DNA of 41,801 bases from assembly GCA_014377425.1 (NCBI GenBank), contig JACMPQ010000060.1, forward strand, positions 1 to 41,801, in the 5' to 3' direction. Positions 8,018 through 16,484 of this stretch are shown here, one piece after another. The notes beneath the pieces were generated by a model that searched no databases, was not told where the DNA came from, and saw only the letters and a program-made list of their open reading frames with translations. Source of the stretch: Microbacteriaceae bacterium (lineage in GTDB: Bacteria > Actinomycetota > Actinomycetes > Actinomycetales > Microbacteriaceae). The first letter of the stretch is position 1. Every line of letters starts with the position of its first letter. Both the position numbers and the translations under genes were made by a program.

Positions 8018-8119
8018 GGTGTGTCAGAGCGGTTTTTCGGAGCGGTGTGTCAGAGCGGATTTTCGGAGCGGTGTGTCGGAGCGGTTTTTCGGAGCGGTGT
8101 GTCGGAGCGGTTTTTCGGG
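8018..8119. repeat. Four tandem copies of a 26-bp repeat
   Basis: Copies start at 8018, 8044, 8070 and 8096 with period 26; the unit runs GGTGTGTC, GGAGCGG, TTTTTCGGAGC, with single-base differences (CAG for CGG in the first two copies, one A for T in the second), and the last copy is partial. The array fills the gap between the rimJ stop and the sepX start, so it sits in the sepX leader. Coding is not supported. Confidence 0.9.
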
Positions 8120-8123
8120 CGAT

Positions 8124-8789
8124 TTAGACGGTGCCTGAGCTGAGGCGAACTGCGGTAAGCGCCGCCGCCCGATCCGCGGCCGGAATAACGGCGTTCTGCG
8201 GCGGAACCTGATCGTCGAGCCAGCGCCGCAGCACACCGGCGGATAGCTCCTCGGCGACCAGGGCAAAACAGAAATGGTCTCGCCAGTCACCGTTGATGTG
8301 GATGTATCGCCGCCGAAGTCCCTCGTAGCGAAAACCAAGTTTCTCAACCACCCGAAGCGACGGCTCGTTCTCCGGCCGAATGCAAATTTCCATCCGGTGC
8401 AGCCCCGCCTGACTAAAACAGAAGTCGGTCGCAAGGGCCACCGCCGTGGGGGTGACCCCTTTTCCCGCAAAACGCTCCGAGACCCAATAACCGATCGTTG
8501 CCGAGCCGAGAGAACCGTAGGTGATCGAGGACACATTCAATTGGCCGGCAAACTCGCCGTCAAATTCGATGGCAAAAGCCAGCCCGTGCCCGAGCCGAGC
8601 ATTATTTTGCAGACTCCGGATGCTGGCACGCGTGTCAAAACTCATCGGCCCGTGCGGATTCGTTGCCTCCCATTTGCGCAACCAACTGCGGTTGGAGATG
8701 AGTTCGCGCTCCAACGCCCGGGCGTCGCGCAGACGGATCGGCCGAATCACCACGGACCCCTCCTGGAGGGTGGGCGCGGGGGTAGACAC
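8124..8789 (-). CDS. GNAT family N-acetyltransferase, RimJ/RimL-like
   Basis: A 221-aa GNAT-fold enzyme that transfers acetyl from acetyl-CoA to an amino group. The start VVIRPIRLRDA is the first beta strand. The acetyl-CoA pyrophosphate loop is seen as the variant V-SERFAGKGV-TP (about residues 98-109), followed by the ENEPSLRVVEKLGFRYEG motif typical of RimJ/RimL members. RimJ acetylates ribosomal protein S5 in E. coli, but actinobacterial members next to sepX and galU have no proven substrate. It starts with GTG 5 bp after the galU stop, so the two are surely co-transcribed. The last about 35 residues extend beyond the domain. Confidence 0.9.
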   Translation of the reverse strand: MSTPAPTLQEGSVVIRPIRLRDARALERELISNRSWLRKWEATNPHGPMSFDTRASIRSLQNNARLGHGLAFAIEFDGEFAGQLNVSSITYGSLGSATIGYWVSERFAGKGVTPTAVALATDFCFSQAGLHRMEICIRPENEPSLRVVEKLGFRYEGLRRRYIHINGDWRDHFCFALVAEELSAGVLRRWLDDQVPPQNAVIPAADRAAALTAVRLSSGTV

Positions 8790-8794
8790 GGCGA

Positions 8795-9688
8795 TCAGTC
8801 TAAGTCGCTGGCAAACTCTTTGAGCCAGGGGCGTAGCTGGGGCCCGAGGTCGTCGCGATCAACGGCGAGCTGAACAATCGCCTTGATGTAGTCAAGCCGG
8901 TCGCCGGTGTCGTAGCGGCGACCGCGGAAAATAAAACCGTAAACGCCTCCGGTCCATTCCGGTGCCGCTGCCATTTTCTCGAGGGCGTCGGTGAGCTGAA
9001 TTTCTCCACCCTTGCCCGGCTGGGTGTGCTCCAGCACGTCGAAGACTTCCGGGCGCAAAATATAGCGGCCGATGATAGCGAGGTTGGAGGGCGCCGTGCC
9101 CTTGGCGGGTTTTTCGACCAGCCCGGTGATGCGCACCACGTTGGGGTCGTCGGTTTCTTCGAAGGTGGCCACGCCGTACATGTGGGCAACCTCGGGGTCG
9201 ACCTCCATTAACGCCACGATGCTTGCGTTGCGCTTGCCCTGCTCCTCGATCATGCAGGTGAGCAACTGGTCACGCTCGTCGATCAGGTCATCCCCCAGCA
9301 GCACCGCGAACGGTTCCCGGCCGACGTGCATCTTTGCACGCAGCACCGCGTGGCCAAGCCCGAGGGGATCGCCCTGACGCACGTAGTGCATGTCGGCAAG
9401 CTCAGTGGAGTAGTTGACCTTACGAAGTTTGTCGGTATCACCCTTCTTTTCCAGCGTTGCTTCCAGCTCGCCCACGCGGTCGAAATGGTTCTCCAAAGCG
9501 TTCTTGTTACGCCCGGTGATCATCAACACATCGTGCAGACCGGCGGCAACCGCTTCCTCGACGACGTACTGAATTGCCGGCTTGTCAACGACCGGCAACA
9601 TCTCTTTGGGCATCGCCTTGGTGGCAGGCAAAAAGCGCGTGCCGAGGCCGGCCGCGGGAATGACTGCTTTCGTAATCTGGAAGGTCAT
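8795..9688 (-). CDS. galU: UTP-glucose-1-phosphate uridylyltransferase
   Basis: A 297-aa nucleotidyltransferase making UDP-glucose for cell-wall polysaccharides and glycolipids. The signature loop GLGTRFLPATKAMPKEM lies at residues 14-30. Further family marks are GDDLIDE (metal/nucleotide), EKPAKG, GRYIL and the YDTGD segment near the end. I chose ATG 9688 because the protein then begins at the first beta strand (ITKAVIPAAG); an in-frame start at 9775 would run through the promoter region and overlap the divergent 5-FCL gene. It is followed by rimJ in an operon and is divergent from 5-FCL with a 66-bp gap. Confidence 0.96.
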   Translation of the reverse strand: MTFQITKAVIPAAGLGTRFLPATKAMPKEMLPVVDKPAIQYVVEEAVAAGLHDVLMITGRNKNALENHFDRVGELEATLEKKGDTDKLRKVNYSTELADMHYVRQGDPLGLGHAVLRAKMHVGREPFAVLLGDDLIDERDQLLTCMIEEQGKRNASIVALMEVDPEVAHMYGVATFEETDDPNVVRITGLVEKPAKGTAPSNLAIIGRYILRPEVFDVLEHTQPGKGGEIQLTDALEKMAAAPEWTGGVYGFIFRGRRYDTGDRLDYIKAIVQLAVDRDDLGPQLRPWLKEFASDLD

Positions 9689-9754
9689 GGCGACACAGTA
9701 CCGGTTCGCCGCGTCTGTTCTGCGACGGGAGGACGCGGATCGTATGATAAGCAA

Positions 9755-10333
9755 ATGACCGGTGATGCCAGCCACCGCAAACGCGCTCTGCGTGCGGAGC
9801 TTCGGGAACGCCGACGACAGCTCTCAGAGCGAGACAGAGACCTCGCCACGGACGCCCTCAACGCGCACCTGATCGAACTGACCGAGCGGCTGCATGTGGC
9901 CTCGGTGTCGGCCTACCTGCCGGTGAACGACGAGCCGAACATCCGCCCGTGGGTGGACTGGGCACACGGTCAGGGAATTCGCGTGCTCATCCCGGTCTCC
10001 CGCAACGACGGTCTTCTCGATTGGGCGGTCTTCGACGGGGGCGCCGAAAGCACCGGACTCTTTGGAATGCTCGAACCCGACGGCGAGCTCCTCGGACCGA
10101 TCGTAATCAACGACGTGGATTTGATTGTGGTTCCCGCCGCCTCTGTTGACCGCACCGGTATGCGAATGGGCTGGGGCCGCGGTTACTTCGACCGCACCCT
10201 CGGATCGATGGAACGCTGCCCGCCGGTCTATGCTGTTGTATTCGACAACGAGTTGGTCGAGTCCGTGCCGAGTGAGGTACACGACAAGCGCGTCAACGGT
10301 GTCGTAACGCCGGGCGCGATCATCACGTTCTGA
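9755..10333 (+). CDS. 5-formyltetrahydrofolate cyclo-ligase
   Basis: A 192-aa member of the 5-FCL family, which converts 5-formyl-THF and ATP to 5,10-methenyl-THF. The N-terminus (KRALRAELRERRRQLS) is the usual basic helix, YLPVNDEPNIRPW the substrate strand, and GMRMGWGRGYFDR the ATP/phosphate loop. The start is ATG 9755; earlier in-frame starts would run through galU. It is 17 bp upstream of the FmdB gene and probably heads an operon with fmdB and mscL, an arrangement common in Actinobacteria. Confidence 0.94.
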   Translation: MTGDASHRKRALRAELRERRRQLSERDRDLATDALNAHLIELTERLHVASVSAYLPVNDEPNIRPWVDWAHGQGIRVLIPVSRNDGLLDWAVFDGGAESTGLFGMLEPDGELLGPIVINDVDLIVVPAASVDRTGMRMGWGRGYFDRTLGSMERCPPVYAVVFDNELVESVPSEVHDKRVNGVVTPGAIITF

Positions 10334-10350
10334 CCGGTTTCGAGGATGCA

Positions 10351-10755
10351 GTGCCCACCTATTCGTATCGCTGCACGGAATGCTCCGAAGCCTTCGACGT
10401 TTTTCAAGCCTTCACCGACGACTCGCTCACGGTATGCCCGACCTGCGCCGGCAAACTGCGCAAGGTGTTTAGCGCAATCGGCGTAACCTTCACCGGCTCC
10501 GGCTTCTACAGCACCGACTCCAAGGCGTCGAAGTCCACCGCCAGCGTTCCCGGAAAATCGAGCGGGACGGATGCGGGCAGCTCCAGCAGCTCCTCCGGCT
10601 CCGGTTCCGGTTCCGACTCCGGTGGCTCCACAGCCCCCGCAGCAGCTGGCACGGGCTCTGGTGCGGGGCCCGGGTCCTCATCCGCGTCTACTTCTGCTTC
10701 TACTTCTACTTCTACTTCTAGCGCGGCCAAAACCCCGGCCAGCTCCTCGTCCTAA
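10351..10755 (+). CDS. FmdB family zinc-ribbon protein with low-complexity tail
   Basis: A 134-aa protein. Residues 1-53 form the FmdB-type zinc ribbon, with C8/C11 and C29/C32 as two CxxC knuckles and the family ending GVTFTGSGFY. From about residue 60 the protein is almost only Ser, Gly, Ala and Thr, and the DNA there has short Ser/Thr-codon repeats. The function is unknown; the first characterised members were called putative regulators. The start is GTG, followed by PTYSYRC, as is normal for the family. It lies between 5-FCL and mscL. Confidence 0.93.
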   Translation: MPTYSYRCTECSEAFDVFQAFTDDSLTVCPTCAGKLRKVFSAIGVTFTGSGFYSTDSKASKSTASVPGKSSGTDAGSSSSSSGSGSGSDSGGSTAPAAAGTGSGAGPGSSSASTSASTSTSTSSAAKTPASSSS

Positions 10756-10802
10756 GCCGCACCGCACTCTTCGTTCTGAACCGACACCGATAGGGGACAT
10801 CC

Positions 10803-11252
10803 GTGCTCAAAGGTTTCAAAGAATTTATCCTGCGCGGCAACGTGATTGACCTGGCCGTGGCCGTGGTCATTGGCGCCGCCTTCTCGGCGATCGTCACCGC
10901 CATCGTAAGTTCGGTGTTGAACCCGGTGATTGGCGCCCTCTTCAACGCGTCGACCCTGGCCAAGGCGCTGCCGGTCGAGATTCCGACCCTCAGCGGAGCG
11001 CACGCCACGCTGTACTTCGGCGCGGTTCTGGCCGCGATCATTCAGTTCGTACTGGTGGCGTTTGTGGTCTACTTCGCGCTCGTGGTGCCGATTAACCACC
11101 TCAAGCGCATCGCCTTCGCAAAACAAAAGCAGGCCGAGGAAGCCACACCGGTTGACGTGCTCCCCACCGAAACCGAGCTCCTGATTCAGATTCGCGATCT
11201 GCTCGCCGGGCGCCCGTCTCTTGAGGGCGACCACACTCTCCCCCGGCGGTAA
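10803..11252 (+). CDS. mscL: Large-conductance mechanosensitive channel
   Basis: A 149-aa MscL. It opens under membrane tension and releases solutes on osmotic downshock. The N-terminal helix and pore-lining TM1 (LKGFKEFILRGNVIDLAVAV, residues 2-21, continuing IGAAF) are highly typical; TM2 is about residues 76-97 and a charged cytoplasmic helix follows. The periplasmic loop is short. The start is GTG with AGGGG upstream, 47 bp after fmdB. Confidence 0.96.
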   Translation: MLKGFKEFILRGNVIDLAVAVVIGAAFSAIVTAIVSSVLNPVIGALFNASTLAKALPVEIPTLSGAHATLYFGAVLAAIIQFVLVAFVVYFALVVPINHLKRIAFAKQKQAEEATPVDVLPTETELLIQIRDLLAGRPSLEGDHTLPRR

Positions 11253-11291
11253 ACAGCTACCGGTGGCTCGCCAGCCGCTAGTTGTTGAGCG

Positions 11292-11525
11292 CTAACCCCA
11301 GTGCGGCGGCTTGTCTGCCCTCAGCTGGGCGTCATTTTCGCTGGTTGAGTGACGGCTCGGCTCGTTTTGTGGAGACGGATCGGTGCCCGCGCCCGCCACC
11401 GTCGTGACCCGACGGTGGCGGCGCGCCGAGCGCGCTGCAGCGGAGGTCACAGCCGCCGGGGTCGGTGCATCGGGCGCTGGTGCCTCGGGCGCTGGTGCAT
11501 CAGGCGCTGGTGCATCGTCAGGCAT
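11292..11525 (-). CDS. Small Asp/Ala/Pro-rich protein, coupled to the helicase-like gene
   Basis: A 77-residue frame whose ATG lies inside the last codons of the upstream helicase-like gene (8-bp overlap), which suggests translational coupling. The N-terminus repeats DAPAPDAP/EAPAP (12-18-bp DNA repeats); the middle is basic (RSARRHRRVTT); the end is hydrophilic and finishes LRADKPPHWG. I recall small proteins with a similar …D-KPPHW ending at this place in other Microbacteriaceae, but cannot check it. No known domain and no function. The repeats also open a frame on the other strand, so coding is likely but not certain. Confidence 0.6.
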   Translation of the reverse strand: MPDDAPAPDAPAPEAPAPDAPTPAAVTSAAARSARRHRRVTTVAGAGTDPSPQNEPSRHSTSENDAQLRADKPPHWG

Positions 11526-14500
11526 TGACCACCGGAATGGGCTGGGTCGTTATCCGAAGTTGCGTTTCAACGCCCAGCAGCGACGCAACCCGATTGGCCA
11601 CGGCATCCGGGTCGCTAAAGAGTTCGAAGGCGTGAACCCGCAGGTAGTGCCAGCCGAGCCGCCGCAGCATTTCGGGGCGCAAACGCAGCGACTCGCGCAG
11701 GCTCGTGTTCTCCTTGCCAAGCAGGTGCACGTCGGTTTCGACCGTCATGCACATGCCGCCGTTGGCAACCACGAGGTCGAGTTTTCCGCGGTGACCCAGC
11801 GCCACGCGCAGACCCCGCAGCCGCAGACGGCGAGCAAGATCAACCAGCATCGGGTCGCCGAGGTCGAGCGGGTTGTCGTCGAGACGACGGTTGCCGGCAT
11901 CCAGCAGAATGTCGGCGAGGGCAACTGCGCCGTAGTTCATGCGGGATTCGTCGATGTCGGATGCCTCGAAGCAGGTCACGATCGTCATCGAACGCCGCGC
12001 GCGCGTCATGGCCACCGCGAGCAACCGCTCGCCGCCGGGGCGACCCAGCGCGCCAAAGTCAGACAGCACGCGGCCGTGCGGCGTGCGGCCGTACCCGATG
12101 GAGAAGATGATCCGGTCGCGGCTTTCTGCCACCGCCTGATCGATGGTGAGCACCGTGAACGGTTCGCTCCGGTCGCCGAGCACGAACTCGCTCAGCTCTT
12201 GACGCATGCCGAGGGCGGTGATCAGCGCCTGCTGCACCCGAATCACGTGCTTCGCGCTCGCGGTGATCACCATAAGAGACTCGAGCGGCCGGGTGGCGGC
12301 GTGCTCGAGAACAAGCTCGACCACCCTGGCCACCTCGGCGTCAACGCTTTCCACGGTACCGGTCTCGGAGTCCGGCAGTCCGTGCCCGTCGGGCAGGTAA
12401 TCCAATCGGAGGCTCGGATGACCGAGGAAGCTACCCGCCCAGGGAATCGACTCAATCCGCCCGGCGTAGAAACGGCGGTTGACGAGCTCAGCGAGGTCTT
12501 CGCCCCCTGCGCGGTAGCTACGGGTGAGCGACAGCGTCGGCAGCAGGTCGCCGAGGCGCGAGAGCGCGGATGATGCGTGCACGGCGTCGAGGTCGGGGGT
12601 GCCGCGTTCGGGGCCGGACTGGGCGAAATCATCGGCAATTGCGATTGCGAAATCTGCCGGAGTCTGGGTGACCGGATCCCCGAAGGCAACGGTTTGGCGG
12701 GCTCGCCGAATTGCCCCGACGCTTTCGGTGAGGGTCATAGCTCCCGCATCTACCAGCACTACGGTGTCGAACGGCATCGTGTCGGTGATTTGACTGACCT
12801 CGTAGGGCGACGCGAGCCAGACCGGGGCGATTGCCCGCGACAGGTGCGGTGCCTGCGACTGCAGTGTTGACGCAGTGATGGTGTCTTTACGAAGCGCTGC
12901 TTTGAGCGACGCCGCTTCATCCGGCCAATCGACGAGCCCAATGCTCCAGTTCTGTGACAGCTGCCAGCCCAACAGCTGGGCACTACCGGCAGCGTGCGCT
13001 TCGTCGACGAGGCGGAAGTCGGCTTCGAGGCGGTCGAGCACCGAGGTGTTTGCGCCGAGGAGTGCCGTTTCGGTTTCCAGCAGGGATTCCAGTGCCGAAC
13101 GCCACCAGCTCAGTTCGAGTTCTGCCGCCACCTGCTCCGCCGGAACGTGCCGAGCGGCAAGATCGGCCATCAGATGGTCGAGGTCGAGGGCGCGCAGGCG
13201 GGCCCGGATCTCGGCGCGTTCCTGCAGATTCTGCAGCACATCCGATTCGGCGGCCAGCGAGCTCAATTTCTCCTTCAGGGCGGCGATGGGCAGGTTGACG
13301 AGTTTCTCCTCGTTTGCCGCGGTGCGAAGGGGCCGATCCAACGCCGCCAAATCCTGTTCAACCTGCTGCCAGGCCACCTGCGTGTCGGCAATACCCACCG
13401 GAATTTCGGGAGGCGTGCCCTCGGCAACGTAGCGCTGCCAGAGAATGCGCTGCTGCTGAATGCGCACCAAATTGCCGTGCAGGTCGCTGATGTGCACGCC
13501 GGGGCGAACATACTCTTTCGCCAGCTTGCGCAGTCTGCGCCGGTTAGCGCCGGACATTTCGCGGGAATCCCGCCGATGCGATGTGGCGGTAATCAGCTCG
13601 TTGAGGGAGCGATCAAACACGACCGGCAAAAAGCGGTCGAGGGTGTCCCGAATGTCGGTAAGCAGTCGCAAATAGACGCCGAGCTCGGTGATGTGCATAA
13701 AGGGGCGCAGGCGGGTCGCGCCGATCAGGGCCTCCGCGCGCACCAGCAGTCGCGGCAGATCGTCCCGTTCCAGCTTGCGGGCAAGTGCCTGAGCCTCGCG
13801 GGCGTCGTCGCTGGTGGAGAAGGTGGCGTCGTACCAGGGCGACTCCCCCGCGCCGTACTTGAACTCGCCGAGCGTGGCCGCCTGCACCATGGCGTTCGCA
13901 GCCTCCACGCGCGATCCGGCGAGGGCCGCAATGGACTGCCGACCGAGGCGCACAGTGCTGGACGGCGGATTCTCTACCAGCGCCAACCGTGAAAGCTCGG
14001 TGAGGCAATCCAGAACCGAGACGTTCATCGCCGGATCTACCCGGGCAATTGCGCCCCGGTAGTCGAGCAACACCTTGCGCAGGCGCACGAGTGCGTCATC
14101 CACGTCGCCCACCTGGGGTGCTGTGGCCTTCTCGTTGCGCACAATCGAGCGGATGAGGTCGCGGCGCAGGGTTGCTGGCGCTACCGCGACGCCCTCCAAA
14201 CCGATATCTCCTAGGCGCGAGCTGAGCCCGAGCAGACTGGCGCGGCGCGGGCTGACCACCAAAACACGCTTGTTCTGGGCCACCAGAGTGCCGACCGCAT
14301 TGACGATCGTTTGGGTGCCCCCCGTACCGGGAAGGGTTTTTACCACCACCGAATTGCCGGCGGCGATCTGGGCCACGATGTTTTCCTGCTCGGCGTCGGC
14401 ATCGAGCAGGAGCGTGTCGGTTTCGGGTGGGCGCAGATCTTGATGCTGGGCGCGAACGGGGGCGTAGCTTTCCGTCACCGTGCGCCGAGCATTCGGGTTG

Positions 14501-15291
14501 CCGGCCAGAGCATCGAGAATCGGATGATCGAGCGCCGTGGCATCAGCCAACAGGCGAGGGGCGACGTCGGCGAACGACGACACGAGAAGTCTGGGCTGCA
14601 CGTTGAACCATTCCAGATGGGAGGTGAGCCCGCGAAGGCGGTCAATGACCGGATTTGGCTTGAAGGTGCCGTCGGATTCGGCGAGCGCGGCGAAGGCGGC
14701 GGCATCCAATTGGATGGCAAATTGCACGCGCAGCGCCTCGGCAAGTTGCGGGTTGAGGTAAGCGTCGCCGCGAAGGCGCACCTCAAAATCGCGGCCGTAC
14801 CGCCGGATGGCGAGGGGCCGCAGCAGCACCGGAGCGCAAAACTCTTCGCCGTCGAGCTGCCACTCGGCCAGACCGATACCGAGATGAATGGAGTCGATTC
14901 CGCGGGCGGTGGCCAGCTCGACGCTTTTGGCGGTGAGGAGCCCCGCTGCGATTTTGGCGGAGCGAAGGGCCAGATCATCGCGGATGAGGCTCGACAACAG
15001 GGTGGTTTTGCCGGTGATGAAGCGGGCGAGTCCCCCGGGATGCGGGCTGCTCAACTCGATGCGGGTGCGCGGGCTGTCGATGAAGTGCAGCAGCGGCGAG
15101 CGCCCGCCCACTCGGGAGAGTTCGTCACGCCACGATTGCCAGACCGGTTCGGCAATGTTGCTTACTCGGTAGGCTCCGTCGCCCAGGCTGAAAGCGCCGG
15201 GCGTGGTCACCTGACGTTCCGCCCCGGACAGGCTCGGCGTGGGGTCGGCGAGGATATCTCCCGCCTCAGATTTCTTGTCAACTCGGCGCAC
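11518..15291 (-). CDS. Large helicase-like protein with degenerate ATPase motifs (DUF4011-type)
   Basis: A 1257-aa protein with the layout of DUF4011/SF1 helicase-like proteins. About residues 30-290 form an N-terminal domain (PLLHFIDSPRT…); a P-loop region follows at about 318-330, then a helical insertion, the second RecA-like domain (about 830-1130), and a DUF559/Vsr-like end (about 1160-1245, KLDLVV…MTVETDV). Walker A is changed: LPGTGGTQT has Gly where the lysine should be. Walker B is VVLVDAGAM in place of DE. Motif III (FGDPVTQ) and motif VI (VAMTRARR) remain. ATP hydrolysis is therefore doubtful. The GTG start lies just before the first residues of the divergent strand's promoter. Similar proteins occur near DNA-repair or defence genes, but no function is shown. 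Confidence 0.8.
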   Translation of the reverse strand: MRRVDKKSEAGDILADPTPSLSGAERQVTTPGAFSLGDGAYRVSNIAEPVWQSWRDELSRVGGRSPLLHFIDSPRTRIELSSPHPGGLARFITGKTTLLSSLIRDDLALRSAKIAAGLLTAKSVELATARGIDSIHLGIGLAEWQLDGEEFCAPVLLRPLAIRRYGRDFEVRLRGDAYLNPQLAEALRVQFAIQLDAAAFAALAESDGTFKPNPVIDRLRGLTSHLEWFNVQPRLLVSSFADVAPRLLADATALDHPILDALAGNPNARRTVTESYAPVRAQHQDLRPPETDTLLLDADAEQENIVAQIAAGNSVVVKTLPGTGGTQTIVNAVGTLVAQNKRVLVVSPRRASLLGLSSRLGDIGLEGVAVAPATLRRDLIRSIVRNEKATAPQVGDVDDALVRLRKVLLDYRGAIARVDPAMNVSVLDCLTELSRLALVENPPSSTVRLGRQSIAALAGSRVEAANAMVQAATLGEFKYGAGESPWYDATFSTSDDAREAQALARKLERDDLPRLLVRAEALIGATRLRPFMHITELGVYLRLLTDIRDTLDRFLPVVFDRSLNELITATSHRRDSREMSGANRRRLRKLAKEYVRPGVHISDLHGNLVRIQQQRILWQRYVAEGTPPEIPVGIADTQVAWQQVEQDLAALDRPLRTAANEEKLVNLPIAALKEKLSSLAAESDVLQNLQERAEIRARLRALDLDHLMADLAARHVPAEQVAAELELSWWRSALESLLETETALLGANTSVLDRLEADFRLVDEAHAAGSAQLLGWQLSQNWSIGLVDWPDEAASLKAALRKDTITASTLQSQAPHLSRAIAPVWLASPYEVSQITDTMPFDTVVLVDAGAMTLTESVGAIRRARQTVAFGDPVTQTPADFAIAIADDFAQSGPERGTPDLDAVHASSALSRLGDLLPTLSLTRSYRAGGEDLAELVNRRFYAGRIESIPWAGSFLGHPSLRLDYLPDGHGLPDSETGTVESVDAEVARVVELVLEHAATRPLESLMVITASAKHVIRVQQALITALGMRQELSEFVLGDRSEPFTVLTIDQAVAESRDRIIFSIGYGRTPHGRVLSDFGALGRPGGERLLAVAMTRARRSMTIVTCFEASDIDESRMNYGAVALADILLDAGNRRLDDNPLDLGDPMLVDLARRLRLRGLRVALGHRGKLDLVVANGGMCMTVETDVHLLGKENTSLRESLRLRPEMLRRLGWHYLRVHAFELFSDPDAVANRVASLLGVETQLRITTQPIPVVNA

Positions 15292-15394
15292 ACCGCTACC
15301 CTATGGGCGTAACTCATGAACAGCGCCGCACGACAGGGGAGTTTCGTGCGACTGGTTCGAAAATTTTGTGACACCACCTCAACCGGGAGTTTTC

Positions 15395-16411
15395 ATGCAG
15401 GCAGTAATTTATTCACACACGGGTTCCGCCGACGTCCTCGAACTGGTGGACCGAGAGGTTCCCTCGGTCGCTCCCGGAGAAGTGCGTGTGCGCATCATCG
15501 TTTCCGGGGTTAACCCCACCGATTGGAAATCCCGCTCCGGCAACGGTGACCGGCTCGAGATCGAACAGGTGCCGAACCAGGATGGCTCCGGAATTGTGGA
15601 TGCCGTGGGCGCAGACGTCTCGTCGTTCGCCGTCGGGGACCGCGTCTGGGTCTGGGATGCCGCCTTCAAGCGCCCCAGCGGAACGGCGCAGGAACTCGTC
15701 GTGTTGCCGGCAAGTCAGGTGGTGCGGCTCGACGACGCCGTGTCATTCGATGTGGGTGCCAGCCTCGGCATCCCCGCGCTCACGGCGCACCACACGCTCA
15801 CGGCGAATGGCCCGGAGCGTCTTTCCCCTGGCGCCCTGACCGGCCAGGTGGTCTTGGTCGCGGGCGGTGCTGGAGCGGTCGGTCACGCCGCCATCCAGTT
15901 GGCCCTCTGGGCCGGCGCCACGGTAATCACCACAGTTAGTAGCGACGAAAAGGCGGCTCTCGCGCGCGCTGCGGGAGCCCACCACGTGATCAACTACCGC
16001 ACCGCCGACACGGCAGCCGCAATTTTAGCCATTGCCCCGAACGGCGTGAATACCGTGGTTGAGGTTAACCCGGTCGCAAACCTCGCGCTCGACCTTCGGG
16101 TGATCACTCGCGGCGGTCTCATTGCGATCTACGCCACCGACACCGACGAGCCGCTTGTGATGCCGATCGGTGACGCGATGGTCAAAAATGCCGTGGTGCA
16201 GTTTGTTCTCACCTACACCGTGAGCCCCGAACAAAAACAGCACGCGGTGGCGGCGATTTCGGCGGCCGCGGCGGCCGGAATACTCGCGGTGGGAACGGAT
16301 GCCGGCCTCCCGCTCGAACGCTTCACCCTGGCAGAGGCCGCCGACGCCCACCGCGCGGTCGAGACGAACACCGTCGGCAAGGTGCTCATCGACGTAGCAG
16401 CGGCGAGCTAG
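15395..16411 (+). CDS. Zinc-free medium-chain reductase, NADPH:quinone oxidoreductase type
   Basis: A 338-aa MDR-superfamily enzyme. The N-terminal GroES-like domain (MQAVIYSHTGSADVLELVD start; SGVNPTDWKSRSG) lacks the zinc-binding cysteines of alcohol dehydrogenases. The Rossmann domain has VLVAGGAGAVGHAAIQLA as nucleotide loop, and the end has the ANTVGKVLID-like segment of quinone reductases. It should reduce quinones or enones with NADPH. ATG 15395 was chosen over GTG 15368 because CGGGAG precedes it and family members begin with MQA/MKA. A terminator follows at 16430. Confidence 0.92.
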   Translation: MQAVIYSHTGSADVLELVDREVPSVAPGEVRVRIIVSGVNPTDWKSRSGNGDRLEIEQVPNQDGSGIVDAVGADVSSFAVGDRVWVWDAAFKRPSGTAQELVVLPASQVVRLDDAVSFDVGASLGIPALTAHHTLTANGPERLSPGALTGQVVLVAGGAGAVGHAAIQLALWAGATVITTVSSDEKAALARAAGAHHVINYRTADTAAAILAIAPNGVNTVVEVNPVANLALDLRVITRGGLIAIYATDTDEPLVMPIGDAMVKNAVVQFVLTYTVSPEQKQHAVAAISAAAAAGILAVGTDAGLPLERFTLAEAADAHRAVETNTVGKVLIDVAAAS

Positions 16412-16429
16412 AGCCCGCCGGGAAAATAA

Positions 16430-16472
16430 AGAGAGCCGCCATCCCTCGGGGTGGCGACTCTCTTCGTTTTAT
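16430..16472. terminator. Bidirectional rho-independent terminator
   Basis: AGAGAGCCGCCA and TGGCGACTCTCT pair around a CG-rich loop (16430-16463) with one mismatch per arm; TTCGTTTTATT follows on the plus strand and an A-rich run (AAAATAAA) precedes it. It sits between the convergent quinone reductase and amidase genes. Confidence 0.82.
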
Positions 16473-16484
16473 TCGCGGCGCGTT

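Noticed and set aside
8018-8119. Possible CRISPR array
   Set aside because: The 26-bp units touch each other without spacers and no cas genes are near; it is a plain tandem repeat.
10560-10755. Frameshift or junk after the FmdB zinc ribbon
   Set aside because: Ser/Gly/Ala-rich tails are normal for actinobacterial FmdB proteins and the frame stays open to its stop.
14311-15312. Plus-strand frame of 333 codons opposite the helicase-like gene
   Set aside because: Gly/Arg/Glu-rich shadow without a domain; the minus-strand frame spans the whole 3.8 kb.
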